From Natronoarchaeum rubrum (GTDB lineage: Archaea; Halobacteriota; Halobacteria; Halobacteriales; Natronoarchaeaceae): a stretch of DNA of 64,000 nucleotides. This document shows, piece after piece, positions 24,860-34,609 of this stretch (position 1 is its first letter; each line of letters opens with the position of its first letter). The notes beneath the pieces were generated by a model that was given only the letters and a program-made list of their open reading frames with translations, did not search any database and was not told where the DNA came from. The position numbers and the translations under genes were made by a program. The stretch spans positions 1 to 64,000 of the forward strand of contig NZ_JANHDP010000009.1 in NCBI RefSeq assembly GCF_024494695.1, read 5' to 3'.

Positions 24860-26065
24860 ATGAGGCGACGTTCGTATCTCACAGCAACGGTCGCGACGAT
24901 GGGAATCGGTGGTTGTTTCGGGAACGTCGATGACGATGCAAGAGTTGCGCCGGACGAACACGGATCCGATCGTGTAAAGAAAATGTCCGCAGGAGTACTT
25001 GATGATTTTGAGGATTTGTCCCGGTGGACTGTAGGTGGAGGGGAGATCTCGACGATATCTAATCGCACCGAGAATGGGTCACAGAGTTGCCAAATAACCG
25101 CCTCCGAGACAGAGCCGAGAGCTCGAATAACAGTAAACTTCTCTGAACCAGTTGATTGCTCAGATGTTGTTCCTGGCTTGTTGTGTCGGGCTCCGAAGAC
25201 GATCTACCCAAGAATACAATTTTTCGATAGCAGTGGCGGCCGAGTTGATTTCAGGTCTGCCGTGGTCGGTGGGATTCCTTTCCATCGGCCCTCCTTCGGA
25301 ATAGAAGATGTTACTGCAGATGTAGATCTGACTCGGATTGACCAGGTTCAAATTTCACTTTGGGTGGGAGATGATGATTCAGGAAAAATTATCGTAGACG
25401 AACTCTTTCTCGTTCCGCGTCCGGATACTGGAAAAGTGCTAATCCAGTTTGACGATGGCTATGAAACGGATTACACGAAGGCGTTCCCGATTTTAGAACG
25501 GTACGAGTATCCTGCGACAACATTCGTTAATCCGGAGTACGTCGGAACGGAACGAAGCCTCTCGCTCGAACAAATCCACAAACTGGATGCTGCTGGCTGG
25601 TGTGTCAGTAGCCACGCGTACGAACACAGTCGCCTCGCCAAACAAAATAAGCAGGAGCAGGAAGCGCAGATTCGAGACGCTAAAGATTGGTTACTAGAGC
25701 GCGGTTTTGAACGTGGTGCGGACTACTTTGCGTATCCGTTCAGTTCTTTCAACCAACAAACACTCGAACTCGTCGACAAATATCACTCGCTGGGATTCGC
25801 CGCGGGCTGGCCAGCAAATGGGCATATATCGGACCGAACTCTCTGCCCCAGAGTCGGTGACCCGAGCTTCGATCAGGCCCGAGCAATCCTCGAGCGAACC
25901 GCGGAATACCGGGGTATCTCTACGCTCTTTTATCACGATCTCAATGACGAAGATCTAACCGAATTCGAGTCTACGATCTCGCACCTGTACGAACTGGAGT
26001 CCGAGAACGAACTGGATGTGATTCTGCCATCAGAATTAGAACGCGAGTTCGCGTACTCAAAATGA
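24860..26065 (+). CDS. Polysaccharide deacetylase lipoprotein, low GC
   Basis: This 401-residue protein starts MRRRSYLTATVATMGIGGC, a twin-arginine-like signal with a lipobox (GIGGC), so it should be exported and lipid-anchored. About 50-190 is a beta-sandwich, carbohydrate-binding-like domain. About 195-400 is a NodB-type deacetylase domain, with Asp in IQFDDGYETDY and His motif SSHAYEHS. Later parts read YFAYPFSSFN and STLFYHDL. It could trim surface glycan outside the cell. Codon use and GC are lower than in the neighbours, and it lies between a TnpB element and a duplicated gene fragment, so it was probably acquired by transfer. Confidence 0.87.
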   Translation: MRRRSYLTATVATMGIGGCFGNVDDDARVAPDEHGSDRVKKMSAGVLDDFEDLSRWTVGGGEISTISNRTENGSQSCQITASETEPRARITVNFSEPVDCSDVVPGLLCRAPKTIYPRIQFFDSSGGRVDFRSAVVGGIPFHRPSFGIEDVTADVDLTRIDQVQISLWVGDDDSGKIIVDELFLVPRPDTGKVLIQFDDGYETDYTKAFPILERYEYPATTFVNPEYVGTERSLSLEQIHKLDAAGWCVSSHAYEHSRLAKQNKQEQEAQIRDAKDWLLERGFERGADYFAYPFSSFNQQTLELVDKYHSLGFAAGWPANGHISDRTLCPRVGDPSFDQARAILERTAEYRGISTLFYHDLNDEDLTEFESTISHLYELESENELDVILPSELEREFAYSK

Positions 26066-26330
26066 GACCGCGTTCGACCGCCAGGAGGCGGATGTCGAGC
26101 TCGTCGGAATCCGGGTCGGGCCGAACCGTCTGCCGACGTGGAGTGAGTGGAGTTCGGCAGGGTTCGCGGGTTCGGAGCGGTGACCGGCGCCCAGATCGAT
26201 GACGGACCCGCCAGGCTGAACGCATACAACGGATTGGGCTACACGCGAGCGCAACTGGACTCGATCGGCGAACGGCCGGGCGTGGCGCGCGTACGGTCGA
26301 ACAGCGAATTTCGACTGTGCCGTGTCCAGA
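26062..26330 (+). pseudogene. Decayed 3' fragment of the polytopic membrane gene
   Basis: Translated pieces match the C-terminal tail of the protein at 21191-22981: ETAFDRQEADVELVGIRVGPNR here against ETAFDHQEADVGFVGIRAGPNR there. The end, YTRAQLDSIGERPGVARVRSNSEF, matches YTREQLDSIGERPGVARVQSNGEF. Frameshifts and a deletion of about 50-60 bases in the middle break it. The fragment begins within the last codons of the deacetylase gene. Confidence 0.8.
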
Positions 26331-26430
26331 GATCGACCGGGAGACTCCACGAGCTTCTCGGCCGTCCGGACTCGCCGTTTTAGCGCATCACTAACTATCC
26401 AGTCGAACCCGGACACAACTGACACGTACA

Positions 26431-27432
26431 ATGGAACTACTGCGCAAGGGATTCGCGTTTCTATCCGACCCGAAAGAGAAGGCGTGGTGGGCGAAGCATG
26501 GGCTGTGCGAATTTCGGCTGTTACTGCGTCGGGAACGTTTCGGTGCCGTCGTCGGATATCTCGTCGCCGCAGCGACGGGATGGCGGATCTACGACCTCTA
26601 CCTGCGGTACCTCGTCTGGCGGTACGGCAACGCGATCGAACGCGAGATCCGAGGCAACAGGATGCGACTGGACCTGTCCGACAACGGGATATCCCGGGAT
26701 TTGTTTCTGTACGGCGGGCGCGAACAGGTTGGCACGGAGATTTTCGAGCGGGAGTTGCGGCGTCTGGGCGACGAGAACGACTCCGGTCTCGCTATAGAAA
26801 TCGGCGCGAACATCGGTTACTTCGCTCTGATAGAGATGAACTCCCTCGGCGAGGGGGCGGAGCTCGTGGCGTTCGAACCGGACAACAAAAACGCCGATCT
26901 CCTGGAGACGAACCTGACGCTGAACGATCGACTGGACGCCGCCAGCGTCGAACGGGCTGCGGTCGGTCCGGAGCGCGGGACGGCCGAACTTCAGCTGTCG
27001 AGCCACAGCAACCTCAACCAGGTCCGGTCCGAGACGTCGATCGAGGACAACCACGATACTGGCGAGACGGTCGCGGTCGACATGTGGTCGATCGACGAGT
27101 ACCTCGCCGAGCACGGCCGCGCCCCGGACACCGTCGTCGCCGTCAGGATGGACATTGAGGGATACGAAACTGAAGTGCTACGAGGAATGGAGACGGTGCT
27201 TCGCGCCGACGGTCCCACGGTCATCTCCATAGAAGTGCACGCGAACGCGCTCGATTACGAGACTCGAGCGGAACTACTGGATCGATTCGACGAGCACGGC
27301 TTCGAGATCGTCGCGGCGCTCACGGAGTCGATCACGGCGGACCCGTTCGTCGGACGCATGGACGTCGAGGATCTGCAGTCGCTCGCGGAGTACGACCGGG
27401 CGTACAACCTCATCCTGAAAAAACCACAGTAA
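26431..27432 (+). CDS. FkbM family methyltransferase
   Basis: This 333-residue protein has an N-terminal helical part (about 1-75). A Rossmann-fold methyltransferase domain follows (about 105-300) with the SAM motif AIEIGANIGYFALIEM (about 125), the acidic strand end VAFEPDNKNADLLETNL, and the FkbM signature VVAVRMDIEGYETEVLRGM. FkbM enzymes O-methylate sugars or lipids, and here glycan methylation is the natural inference. It is convergent with the beta-helix protein (9-base gap). No membrane segment is clear, though about 32-70 is moderately hydrophobic and could bind the membrane. Confidence 0.9.
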   Translation: MELLRKGFAFLSDPKEKAWWAKHGLCEFRLLLRRERFGAVVGYLVAAATGWRIYDLYLRYLVWRYGNAIEREIRGNRMRLDLSDNGISRDLFLYGGREQVGTEIFERELRRLGDENDSGLAIEIGANIGYFALIEMNSLGEGAELVAFEPDNKNADLLETNLTLNDRLDAASVERAAVGPERGTAELQLSSHSNLNQVRSETSIEDNHDTGETVAVDMWSIDEYLAEHGRAPDTVVAVRMDIEGYETEVLRGMETVLRADGPTVISIEVHANALDYETRAELLDRFDEHGFEIVAALTESITADPFVGRMDVEDLQSLAEYDRAYNLILKKPQ

Positions 27433-27441
27433 GTTCGCAGA

Positions 27442-29025
27442 CTACTCGTTCTGGATCGTCACGGTCGCGTTGCCCCGGATCACCATGCTCGTGACCTTGC
27501 CGGAGTAGACGTACGCGTCTTCACCTTCGCTGACGATGCCGACGACGGAATCCTCCGAGACGTTGTCTTCGATCGTGTCCCAGTCCGATCCGCCGTCGAT
27601 GAGCGTCGTCCCCTCCGGGTCCGATTCGACCGTTCCGGAAACGGTGAACTTGTACGTGCTCACGTCGTCCGTTTGCGTCCCGTCGACGACGACCCTGTTC
27701 GTGTGTTCGGTATCGGAATCGCTACCGGAGTCGGCGTCGCCCTCCTCGTCCGGGATGGACGAGATCGAGTCGACCGCCTCCGTATCGAGACGTTGCCCAT
27801 CAGCTGTGAACAGCGGCGAACCCTGCGCAGCGCCGAGACGAAGGATTTCTCCGCCCGCGACCTGGAAGGTCTCCGAGCCGCCGGCCGTGTACCCATGGAC
27901 GTACCAGTTGCCGTTGCGCTCGAACGCGCGATCCTGGTAGTCGTGGTCGTGCGTGTCCGCTCCCTCGCCGGCCGTCACGTCCTCGGCGTCGAGTTCGACG
28001 ACGTATTCGGCGAGGTCGCCGTCCGTCGACACCGTCAGCGGGAAGTCGCCTTGCGGTAGCGCAGATTCGTCGTCGGTGCCGTCAGTGCTGTCGGAGTTGG
28101 AGGTACCGTCGGAGCTAGCATTTCCGGCGGCGGCCGCCTCGGGCGAGGTGGGACAGCCTTCGGGCATCCGGTCTTGGGGCGTCCCGTCCGACGAGCCGTG
28201 CAGCGCGTTCGAGCTCCCGCCGTGTTCGACCGTCTCCCAGCGGGAGTTTTCGGCTGTCACTTCAGCATAGTTCTGCTTCTCGTAAGTGTTCCCGCCGAGG
28301 AGAATGTCAGCAACGTTGGATCCGAAGATGTCGCAGTTGCGAATCTCGGGGTTCTCGTAGTACGCCCAGAAGCCGCGGTCGAGACAGTCCTTCAGCACGC
28401 AGTTTTGGGCGTACGATCCTGTCGTTCCGAGACGGATGTTCGCCGTCGCGTTCGCCTCGAAGTACGAGTTCTCGACGCGGACGATCCCGCCGTTCGCGTC
28501 CGACGCGTCGTGGCCCGGCGAGGACGCGTAGATACCGTTGTCCTGCATCCGCTTGATGTTCACGTTGCGGATCAGGATCTCGCCGGCGTGATCGCGGAAG
28601 ACGTAGATCCCTTTCGCGCCGTCGTAGCTGTGGCCGGGGCTGGATGCACCCGGGAGATAGACGTTCTCGACGACGCCGGAACTGTCCGAGGAGGGCGTGT
28701 TGAGCGTGATCTGCGAGTCGTTCGAGTGGCTGTCGAACGTCCCCCTGACGCCGACGTTGCGGATTGCCCACCCGTCGCCGTCCGCGTTGATGCTGTAGCC
28801 TGCCCCCGACGCGGAGACGTCGATCAGGACGTTTTCGAGCGTCTCCCCGTCGCCGAGATAGACGCTGTACGTCTCGCCCTCGCCGACGACGATCTCCTCG
28901 TAGTCGGCGGCCGCAGCCGCGTTCAGCCCGAAGGCGGCGATCCCAGCCGCGCCGGCGGTCGCTTTGAGATACGAGCGCCGATTAACCGATGCCTTCCGTT
29001 GCGAACTTTTAGATTCGTCAGCCAT
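27442..29025 (-). CDS. Tat-exported right-handed beta-helix protein
   Basis: This 527-residue protein carries a twin-arginine signal (NRRSYLKATAGAAGIAAFGLNAAAA, split here as NRRSYLK plus the following hydrophobic stretch, about 16-40). About 45-260 consists of parallel beta-helix rungs (YSINADGDGWAIRNVGVRG, NGGIVRVENSYFEANATANI). A Ser/Asp/Gly-rich linker (about 290-325) and two further beta-rich domains follow. Beta-helix folds are typical of polysaccharide lyases, hydrolases and adhesins. I see no diagnostic catalytic residues. The start was placed at MADESKSS because 28 upstream codons would put unrelated sequence before the signal peptide. It is a likely glycan-binding or glycan-cleaving surface protein. 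Confidence 0.82.
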   Translation of the reverse strand: MADESKSSQRKASVNRRSYLKATAGAAGIAAFGLNAAAAADYEEIVVGEGETYSVYLGDGETLENVLIDVSASGAGYSINADGDGWAIRNVGVRGTFDSHSNDSQITLNTPSSDSSGVVENVYLPGASSPGHSYDGAKGIYVFRDHAGEILIRNVNIKRMQDNGIYASSPGHDASDANGGIVRVENSYFEANATANIRLGTTGSYAQNCVLKDCLDRGFWAYYENPEIRNCDIFGSNVADILLGGNTYEKQNYAEVTAENSRWETVEHGGSSNALHGSSDGTPQDRMPEGCPTSPEAAAAGNASSDGTSNSDSTDGTDDESALPQGDFPLTVSTDGDLAEYVVELDAEDVTAGEGADTHDHDYQDRAFERNGNWYVHGYTAGGSETFQVAGGEILRLGAAQGSPLFTADGQRLDTEAVDSISSIPDEEGDADSGSDSDTEHTNRVVVDGTQTDDVSTYKFTVSGTVESDPEGTTLIDGGSDWDTIEDNVSEDSVVGIVSEGEDAYVYSGKVTSMVIRGNATVTIQNE

Positions 29026-29506
29026 TCCGGATGGTAGGTGGATACTACCTCTTATAAACATTTTTATCTCTGTAACGAAAGTTACCTTTTGGTTAATAAA
29101 ATAAAGCAAGATTACTGAAACAGAGCGATCTGTTATCTAAACAGTTGAAAGCGTAGCGATGCGTAAGTAAACGAAACAACCCGAAACGGTCGTTCCACGG
29201 GCCGACGAAAGCGTCGAACTGACGACCAAACGCTCCATAACAAAGACCGGTCCCCCGGAAACGCCCGGAAGGACCAGTCACAGGATGGTAACTATCAGCA
29301 CACCGTTAGACGGTTGCTCATCACTCCGCCTCGGCACGTTCGTCTCCGGGCGGCGCCAGCGTTTACGATCCCGGACGTCAGGACGACGGTTCGCGGTGAG
29401 TCGTTTCTCAGCGAGCTGTCCCCGCCGAGAGACACGGATCGACTGCGCAACTAGTGACACGCACCGGCCCGGGTCACTGTCGACTGGACTGCGGGGGAAC
29501 TGATCG
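29026..29506. other. Intergenic with one ATAACAAAG motif
   Basis: This 481-base divergent region has AT-rich DNA next to the beta-helix gene and the motif at 29237. A 72-codon frame (29285-29503) ends 3 bases before the flippase start but is Arg/Ser-rich. I do not call it a gene. Confidence 0.45.
29237..29245 (+). promoter_or_regulatory. ATAACAAAG motif upstream of flippase gene
   Basis: CCATAACAAAG, 261 bases before the flippase start. Confidence 0.5.
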
Positions 29507-30976
29507 ATGCCGATCGTCGATCGAATCTCGCGGGGTCTGAAAGCGACGCTCGGCGCGAACATCGTCAACGTCGTCGCCAACGGTCTGCTGATCGTCGTCC
29601 TCGCCCGGTCGCTGCTCACGCCGGACGAGTACGGCCTGCTGTTCCTCGCGCTCTCGGTACTCGGCGTCGTCACGATCTTCGGAACGCTCGGACTCCCGTC
29701 GTCGGTTGCACGCTACATAACCGAGTACGCCGAGAAAGAGCCCGCGCAGGTTCCCCACGTCGTCACGTCGTCGCTCGGCATCCTGCTCGCGCTCTCGGTT
29801 GTGACCGGAACGCTCGTCTCGCTCGGCAGTCCGTGGATCGCCGAGTTGCTCGACGAGCCCGGTCTCGCTTCACTGCTCGCTCTCGGGTTCGGGTTCGTGT
29901 TGTTCCAGGCGCTGCGAACGTATCTCGCCAAGGTGTTTCAGGGGTTCAACCGAGTCGATTACAGCGCCCTGGTCAACACGCTCTCGGCGGTCGGTCGCGT
30001 GGTCTTCGCCGTCGGATTCGTCCTGCTCGGCTTCGGCGTCGTCGGCGCGCTGGCGGGGTACGTCGTCGGACTGTTCGTCGCCGTCGCCGTCGGGATCGGG
30101 CTCCTGTACTACAACGTCTATCGAACGTTCGACCGCGCCGAGCAGCGAGAAGACGGCCTCGTCCGGCGGATCGTGGAGTACAGCGTTCCGCTGACTGCGA
30201 CGAGAGGTGCGGGCGTGCTCGACAAGCGGGTCGATACGATCCTCATCGGCGTTCTGATGAACCCGGCGGCGGTCGCGTTCTACACCATCGGAAAGCAGGT
30301 CTCCAGCGTCTGTATCGTCCCGGCGCGGGCACTGGGTTTCACTATCTCCCCGATGTACGGCGAGCAGCAAGCGACCGATCAGGACCGGCAGGCCGCTCGC
30401 CTCTACGAGCAGTCGCTCGAACACGTGCTACTCCTGTACGTCCCCGCGGTCGTCGGACTGGTACTGGTCGCGGACCCGATGGTTCGGCACGTGTTCGGGG
30501 CCGAGTATCTCGGGGCCGTTCCGGTGCTGCAGGTGCTGAGCCTCTACGTCCTCGTGAGTGCGATCAACAGGATCACGAGTGACGGTCTGGACTTTCTGGG
30601 TCGCGCACGCGATCGGGCGATCGTCAAGTCGGCGACCGCGATTTCGAACTTCGTGCTGAACCTCCTGTTGATCCCCGCCTTGGGCGTCGTCGGCGCCGCC
30701 GGGGCGACGGTGGTGACGTACTCGGTGTACACACTCGTGAACATCTACATCATCAGCCGGGAGCTCCCGCTCCAGTTCGAGCAGGCCGTCAGAACGACGA
30801 TCGGCGTCGGTGCGGTGTCGCTGCTGATGGGTGCCGGAGTCTACTTGCTGTTGCCGTTCGTCTCCGGCCCCGTCCGGTTGATCGGCGTCGTTCTCTTCGG
30901 CGTGCTCGTGTGGTCCGCCGGCGTCTCCCTGAGCGGGTTGCTGAACGTCCGACAGGCGATGCGGCTGCTCTCCTGA
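29507..30976 (+). CDS. Polysaccharide flippase (Wzx/MATE-like)
   Basis: This 489-residue integral membrane protein has about 12-14 membrane segments spread over the full length. It starts ISRGLKATLGANIVNVVANGLLIVVLARSLLTPDEYGLL, typical of polysaccharide-biosynthesis transporters of the MOP superfamily. A mid-protein cytoplasmic loop, SVPLTATRGAGVLDKRVDTILIG, also fits the family. Such proteins flip lipid-linked oligosaccharides across the membrane. It is the only flippase in the window, so it could serve both glycan blocks. It is followed by a GT4 gene with its own upstream motif. Confidence 0.92.
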   Translation: MPIVDRISRGLKATLGANIVNVVANGLLIVVLARSLLTPDEYGLLFLALSVLGVVTIFGTLGLPSSVARYITEYAEKEPAQVPHVVTSSLGILLALSVVTGTLVSLGSPWIAELLDEPGLASLLALGFGFVLFQALRTYLAKVFQGFNRVDYSALVNTLSAVGRVVFAVGFVLLGFGVVGALAGYVVGLFVAVAVGIGLLYYNVYRTFDRAEQREDGLVRRIVEYSVPLTATRGAGVLDKRVDTILIGVLMNPAAVAFYTIGKQVSSVCIVPARALGFTISPMYGEQQATDQDRQAARLYEQSLEHVLLLYVPAVVGLVLVADPMVRHVFGAEYLGAVPVLQVLSLYVLVSAINRITSDGLDFLGRARDRAIVKSATAISNFVLNLLLIPALGVVGAAGATVVTYSVYTLVNIYIISRELPLQFEQAVRTTIGVGAVSLLMGAGVYLLLPFVSGPVRLIGVVLFGVLVWSAGVSLSGLLNVRQAMRLLS

Positions 30977-31145
30977 TCGGCGACCCGCTCGCTCCGGACT
31001 GCAACAGCGACGTCAGAGATACCCCTGCTACTTCAACTGCGTGTCTCGCTGTTCCGCCTTCTTATGCATTGTAGCTGAACGTATTTCGTCGAGACGACAC
31101 GCGGGACCCCGCCGTTCAAGAGGGCTCCGCGCGCTCAGGGGCGAC

Positions 31146-31154
31146 ATAACAAAG
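31146..31154 (+). promoter_or_regulatory. ATAACAAAG motif upstream of GT4 gene
   Basis: 36 bases separate the ATAACAA core from the ATG at 31189. Confidence 0.55.
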
Positions 31155-31188
31155 GGTCGACGATCGGAACCGGGATTCGAATGTATCG

Positions 31189-32172
31189 ATGCACGTGCTG
31201 AATCTGACGACGAAAGAGGCCTCTCCGTGTTTCAAGCTCCAGGTGCGAGCGCTGGAGGAGCACGGCGTCACCTGCACGAACCTCTCGGTCCCGGGCGAGT
31301 TCGATCGCGACTCCTCCCGGTCGGTCTTCGATTACCTGCGTCTGCATCCCAAAGTGCTGCGGCGATCGTTCGGGGAGTACGATCTCATCCACGTCAACTA
31401 CGGGCTCACCGCGCCGATGGCGCTGGCACAGCCGAACCTCCCGGTCGTGCTCTCGCTGTGGGGGTCGGATCTGGAGGGGCAGTTCGGCTGGCTGAGCAAG
31501 CGGTGTGCGCCCTACTGCGACGCCACGGTCGTGATGTCGGAGGCGATGGGCGAACAACTGGACTGCGAGTACCACGTCGTCCCCCACGGCGTGGAGCTCG
31601 ACAAGTTCGAACCCACAGACAGGTCGACCGCCGTCGACCGCGTCGGGTGGGACCCCGACACCCGCAACGTGCTGTTCCCCTACGGGCCGGATCGCGATGT
31701 AAAAGACCATTCGCGAGCCGAACAGGTCGTCGACGCCGCTGCCGACCGACTCTCCGAGCCGGTCGAACTCCAGACGCTCGGCGACGTCGATCACTCCCAA
31801 ATGTCGAACTACATGAACGCCGCGGACTGTCTCCTGCTGACCTCGCGCCGCGAGGGGTCACCGAACGTTGTCAAGGAAGCGATGGCCTGCAACCTTCCGG
31901 TCGTCTCGACCGACGTCGGCGACGTCGCCGAACGACTCGACGGCGTCGAACCCTCCGCCGTCCGTCGTACTGACCAGGGGCTGACCGACGCACTGGTCGA
32001 AATTCTTCGCGGCGGCGAACAATCGAACGGTCGAGAGCACGCCAGAGCGATCAGCAGCGACCGGATGGCCGAACAACTTCGTTCCGTGTATCAGTCGGTC
32101 GTCGACGCCGACGAGCAGTCACACGGGCGGAGCAGCGCGATGCGTCGTCCGACTGCGAATTCTGACAACTAA
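31189..32172 (+). CDS. GT4 family glycosyltransferase
   Basis: This 327-residue GT-B enzyme starts MHVLNLTTKEASPCFKLQVRALEEHGV. It has the acceptor-side loop DLIHVNYGLTAPMALAQPNLPVVLSLWGSDL and the C-terminal donor-site pattern SRREGSPNVVKEAMACNLPVVSTDVGDV (about 220-247), the E-x7-E motif of GT4. The sugar is not predictable. It is shorter than most GT4 proteins (about 370), mainly at the N-terminal domain. The paralogue at 56146-57240 shares both motifs but has an acidic N-terminal extension of about 50 residues. Confidence 0.9.
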   Translation: MHVLNLTTKEASPCFKLQVRALEEHGVTCTNLSVPGEFDRDSSRSVFDYLRLHPKVLRRSFGEYDLIHVNYGLTAPMALAQPNLPVVLSLWGSDLEGQFGWLSKRCAPYCDATVVMSEAMGEQLDCEYHVVPHGVELDKFEPTDRSTAVDRVGWDPDTRNVLFPYGPDRDVKDHSRAEQVVDAAADRLSEPVELQTLGDVDHSQMSNYMNAADCLLLTSRREGSPNVVKEAMACNLPVVSTDVGDVAERLDGVEPSAVRRTDQGLTDALVEILRGGEQSNGREHARAISSDRMAEQLRSVYQSVVDADEQSHGRSSAMRRPTANSDN

Positions 32173-32264
32173 CGTACCGTATAGTTCGTCTTCTCTCGGA
32201 ATGGTTGCCGGTCGGTATATGATGCATTACGAAGGGGAACTGCAACTACTCGTCTCACGTCCTG

Positions 32265-33398
32265 ATGACGATACGAAACCTCCCCATACCTGCTGCGACG
32301 CTCGTCGCGCTGACCGCGATACTCGCTATCGTCGCCGTGCCGGTCGCGGGAAGCGCCGTTCAACCGGCCGTCCAGCAGCAAGATGACGCCGCACCCGGGA
32401 ACTATTCGATCCTCCAAGACGGCGACTGTACGACGATCGAACCGCTGGGCGACGGAACGCAGTCAGTCGAGGAGTTCTACGATTACCGAACGCCCAACAC
32501 CACACCCGAGAGCTACACCTACAGCTCGCTCGGGACGCTAGATCTCCAACGGGACGACACGAGCATCCTGTTCCTGTACGAGGGAACGGAGGGGACCAGT
32601 CTCGTGCTCGTTCACGACCGCGTCTACGGCGACACGAACGGTAGCGCCGTCACGATGCAGTTCGACGGGTTGCCGGAGGACGGCGAGTGGGTCGTCGAAG
32701 ACGACAGCTACAGCGACAGCATCAACGGCGGCCCGGACGACGAGTTCGAGCACGGCGAGACGTCGAGTCGGATCACGTGGGTGTTCAGCGAGAACAGCAC
32801 CGACGGCGGCGCGTTCCGCGGCGGACTCGGTGACGACGATCTCGAACTCACGGTCGATCCGGCGTTCAACGACGACGCCGACTTTCGCGAGTACCCCGGT
32901 GAGATCACCGACTGGCAGGCGCTCTCGGGTAGCGACGACGGCATCGAGCGCACGTCGCTCGATTTCCAGCCGATTGAGCTCCGCGCCGGATCGTGTTCCT
33001 CGTTCGACGTGTCGGCGGTGAACGCGCCGACGGACGCCAGTCCCAACGAGAGCTTCGAGGTCAGCGCAACCGTCGAGAACGACGGGAACGTCGAGGACAC
33101 GTTCACCGTGCCGATCTCGATCGACAAAGCCGTCGTCGACGAGAGGGAGGTCACGCTCGCCCCCGGCGCGGAAACCGAAATCACGACGACTGTGACGCCG
33201 AACGCGACCGGGACGCACACCATCGAAATCGGCGACGAAACGGCCGAGGTGACGGTTACCGAGGCGAACGACGAAACGGCCGGAGGGACGGGTACCGACG
33301 CTGACGGGAACGACGACCGGTTGCCTGGGTTCGGCATCGCTGCCGCTCTCGGCGCCCTGCTCGTCGCGGCGGTGGCCGCCCGGCGACGGCAGGAGTAG
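32265..33398 (+). CDS. Secreted PGF-CTERM surface protein
   Basis: This 377-residue protein has a Sec signal peptide (ATLVALTAILAIVAVPVAG) and the shared domain of the three PGF-CTERM paralogues here (SVEEFYDYRTPNTTPESY, SILFLYEGTEGTSLVLVHDRV). A CARDB-like Ig domain follows (about 255-325), then a Thr/Asp/Gly linker and the tail RLPGFGIAAALGALLVAAVAARRR. It should be exported, cut by archaeosortase A and lipid-anchored. It is closer to the copy at 47363-48493 than to the longer one at 17016-18593, having the same short layout. It lies in a run with GT4 upstream and a deacetylase/formyltransferase pair downstream. Confidence 0.88.
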   Translation: MTIRNLPIPAATLVALTAILAIVAVPVAGSAVQPAVQQQDDAAPGNYSILQDGDCTTIEPLGDGTQSVEEFYDYRTPNTTPESYTYSSLGTLDLQRDDTSILFLYEGTEGTSLVLVHDRVYGDTNGSAVTMQFDGLPEDGEWVVEDDSYSDSINGGPDDEFEHGETSSRITWVFSENSTDGGAFRGGLGDDDLELTVDPAFNDDADFREYPGEITDWQALSGSDDGIERTSLDFQPIELRAGSCSSFDVSAVNAPTDASPNESFEVSATVENDGNVEDTFTVPISIDKAVVDEREVTLAPGAETEITTTVTPNATGTHTIEIGDETAEVTVTEANDETAGGTGTDADGNDDRLPGFGIAAALGALLVAAVAARRRQE

Positions 33399-33565
33399 TC
33401 GAAGACCGACTTTCGGACCCAGGCCAGTCTTGTATTTCATCCAGATAGTCTGCCGGCCGGATAGATCTGGATCTGGCGTCCTCAAACTACCACGAGAGAT
33501 AGTATAGAAAGTATATCTATAGTATAGATGTAGTAACTAAGATCGATCTGCAAGAGCCTATCAGT

Positions 33566-34609
33566 ATGACCGCAACGGTTACGATCAGCGTCGAGATCGA
33601 ACTCGGGTGGGGTGTTCACGATCTGGGGGAGTACGATCACCTGAGCGAGGGAGGTCAGGAAGAACGCCGCTATCTGCGAAAGCTGCTGGGCGCCTGCGAT
33701 ACGCACCGGATCCCGATCACCTTCGACGTCGTCGGGCACCTCTTTCTCGAAGAGTGCTCGGGATCACACCCGGGGCCGTACGCGGACGGCTGGTTCGAAG
33801 CTGATCCCGGAACCGACAGCGAGACCGATCCGCTGTTTTACGCGCCCGACGTGATCGACGAGATCGTCGCCCGACGAACCGACCACGAGCTGTGCACGCA
33901 CACGTTCTCGCACGTGCTGTGCGACGAGGAGAACGAGGAACTCCAGCGGGAAGATCTCAAATATTCCCAATACCTTCACGAGAGAGACGTCGGCGAGCAG
34001 ACCGAATCTCTCGTTCCGCCGCGACACTACGGTCCGTCGCCGGACGCACTACGCGATCAGGGCATCGAGATCGTTCGCGTGCCGACCAACGAGAGCCACG
34101 CCACTGGAATCGGGCGATTTCGCGAACTGTTGTTCGGTCCGCCGCCCGTTCGCACCCCCAAAATCGAAGACGGTATCGTCGAAACGTACTGCACGTCACA
34201 CCCGACGTTGACCGCCGCATCGCTACCGTCCGGGCAACGGAATACGCACGTCGCGTTTCGATGGCTTCCGGTCCGACTTCGGCGTCGCCTCCACGACCGG
34301 TATCTCAGAACGGCGGTCGAGACGGCGATCGAAGACGACTCGTCGCTCCACGTCTGGTGTCACCTGTACGACCTTAGCAACGAGTACCAGTTCCCGCAGA
34401 TCGAGTCGTTCCTCGCGGTGCTCGCATCACTCAGAGAGAACGACGACGTTGTTATCATGACGATGTCCAATCTGAACGAAGACGCCAGAGCCGGGCAGCC
34501 GTCGTCGACGAAAGTGGGGGTGGATCAGAAACGAACGGAAGAAGAGAACCCAGCAGAGGACGTGAAACCGGACGCGGAGCAGAAACAGGAGGCAGACAGG
34601 CGTGTCTGA
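33566..34609 (+). CDS. Polysaccharide deacetylase-like protein
   Basis: This 347-residue protein resembles NodB-type deacetylases. The opening strand is VTISVEIELGWGVHDL, where the usual Asp-Asp is replaced by Glu-containing VEIELGW. ITFDVVGHLFL and the metal motif ELCTHTFSHVLCDEEN (about 110) follow. The C-terminal half includes SSLHVWCHLYDLSNEYQF. No signal peptide is seen. The last 35 residues are a charged Lys/Glu-rich tail. The end overlaps the formyltransferase start by 8 bases, so the two are co-translated. Removing an acetyl group and adding a formyl group to the same amino sugar is an attractive inference, not shown. Confidence 0.82.
   Translation: MTATVTISVEIELGWGVHDLGEYDHLSEGGQEERRYLRKLLGACDTHRIPITFDVVGHLFLEECSGSHPGPYADGWFEADPGTDSETDPLFYAPDVIDEIVARRTDHELCTHTFSHVLCDEENEELQREDLKYSQYLHERDVGEQTESLVPPRHYGPSPDALRDQGIEIVRVPTNESHATGIGRFRELLFGPPPVRTPKIEDGIVETYCTSHPTLTAASLPSGQRNTHVAFRWLPVRLRRRLHDRYLRTAVETAIEDDSSLHVWCHLYDLSNEYQFPQIESFLAVLASLRENDDVVIMTMSNLNEDARAGQPSSTKVGVDQKRTEEENPAEDVKPDAEQKQEADRRV

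Noticed and set aside
29285..29503. 72-codon frame ending before the flippase
   Set aside because: Arg/Ser-rich composition unlike neighbouring proteins; noted only as a possible leader.
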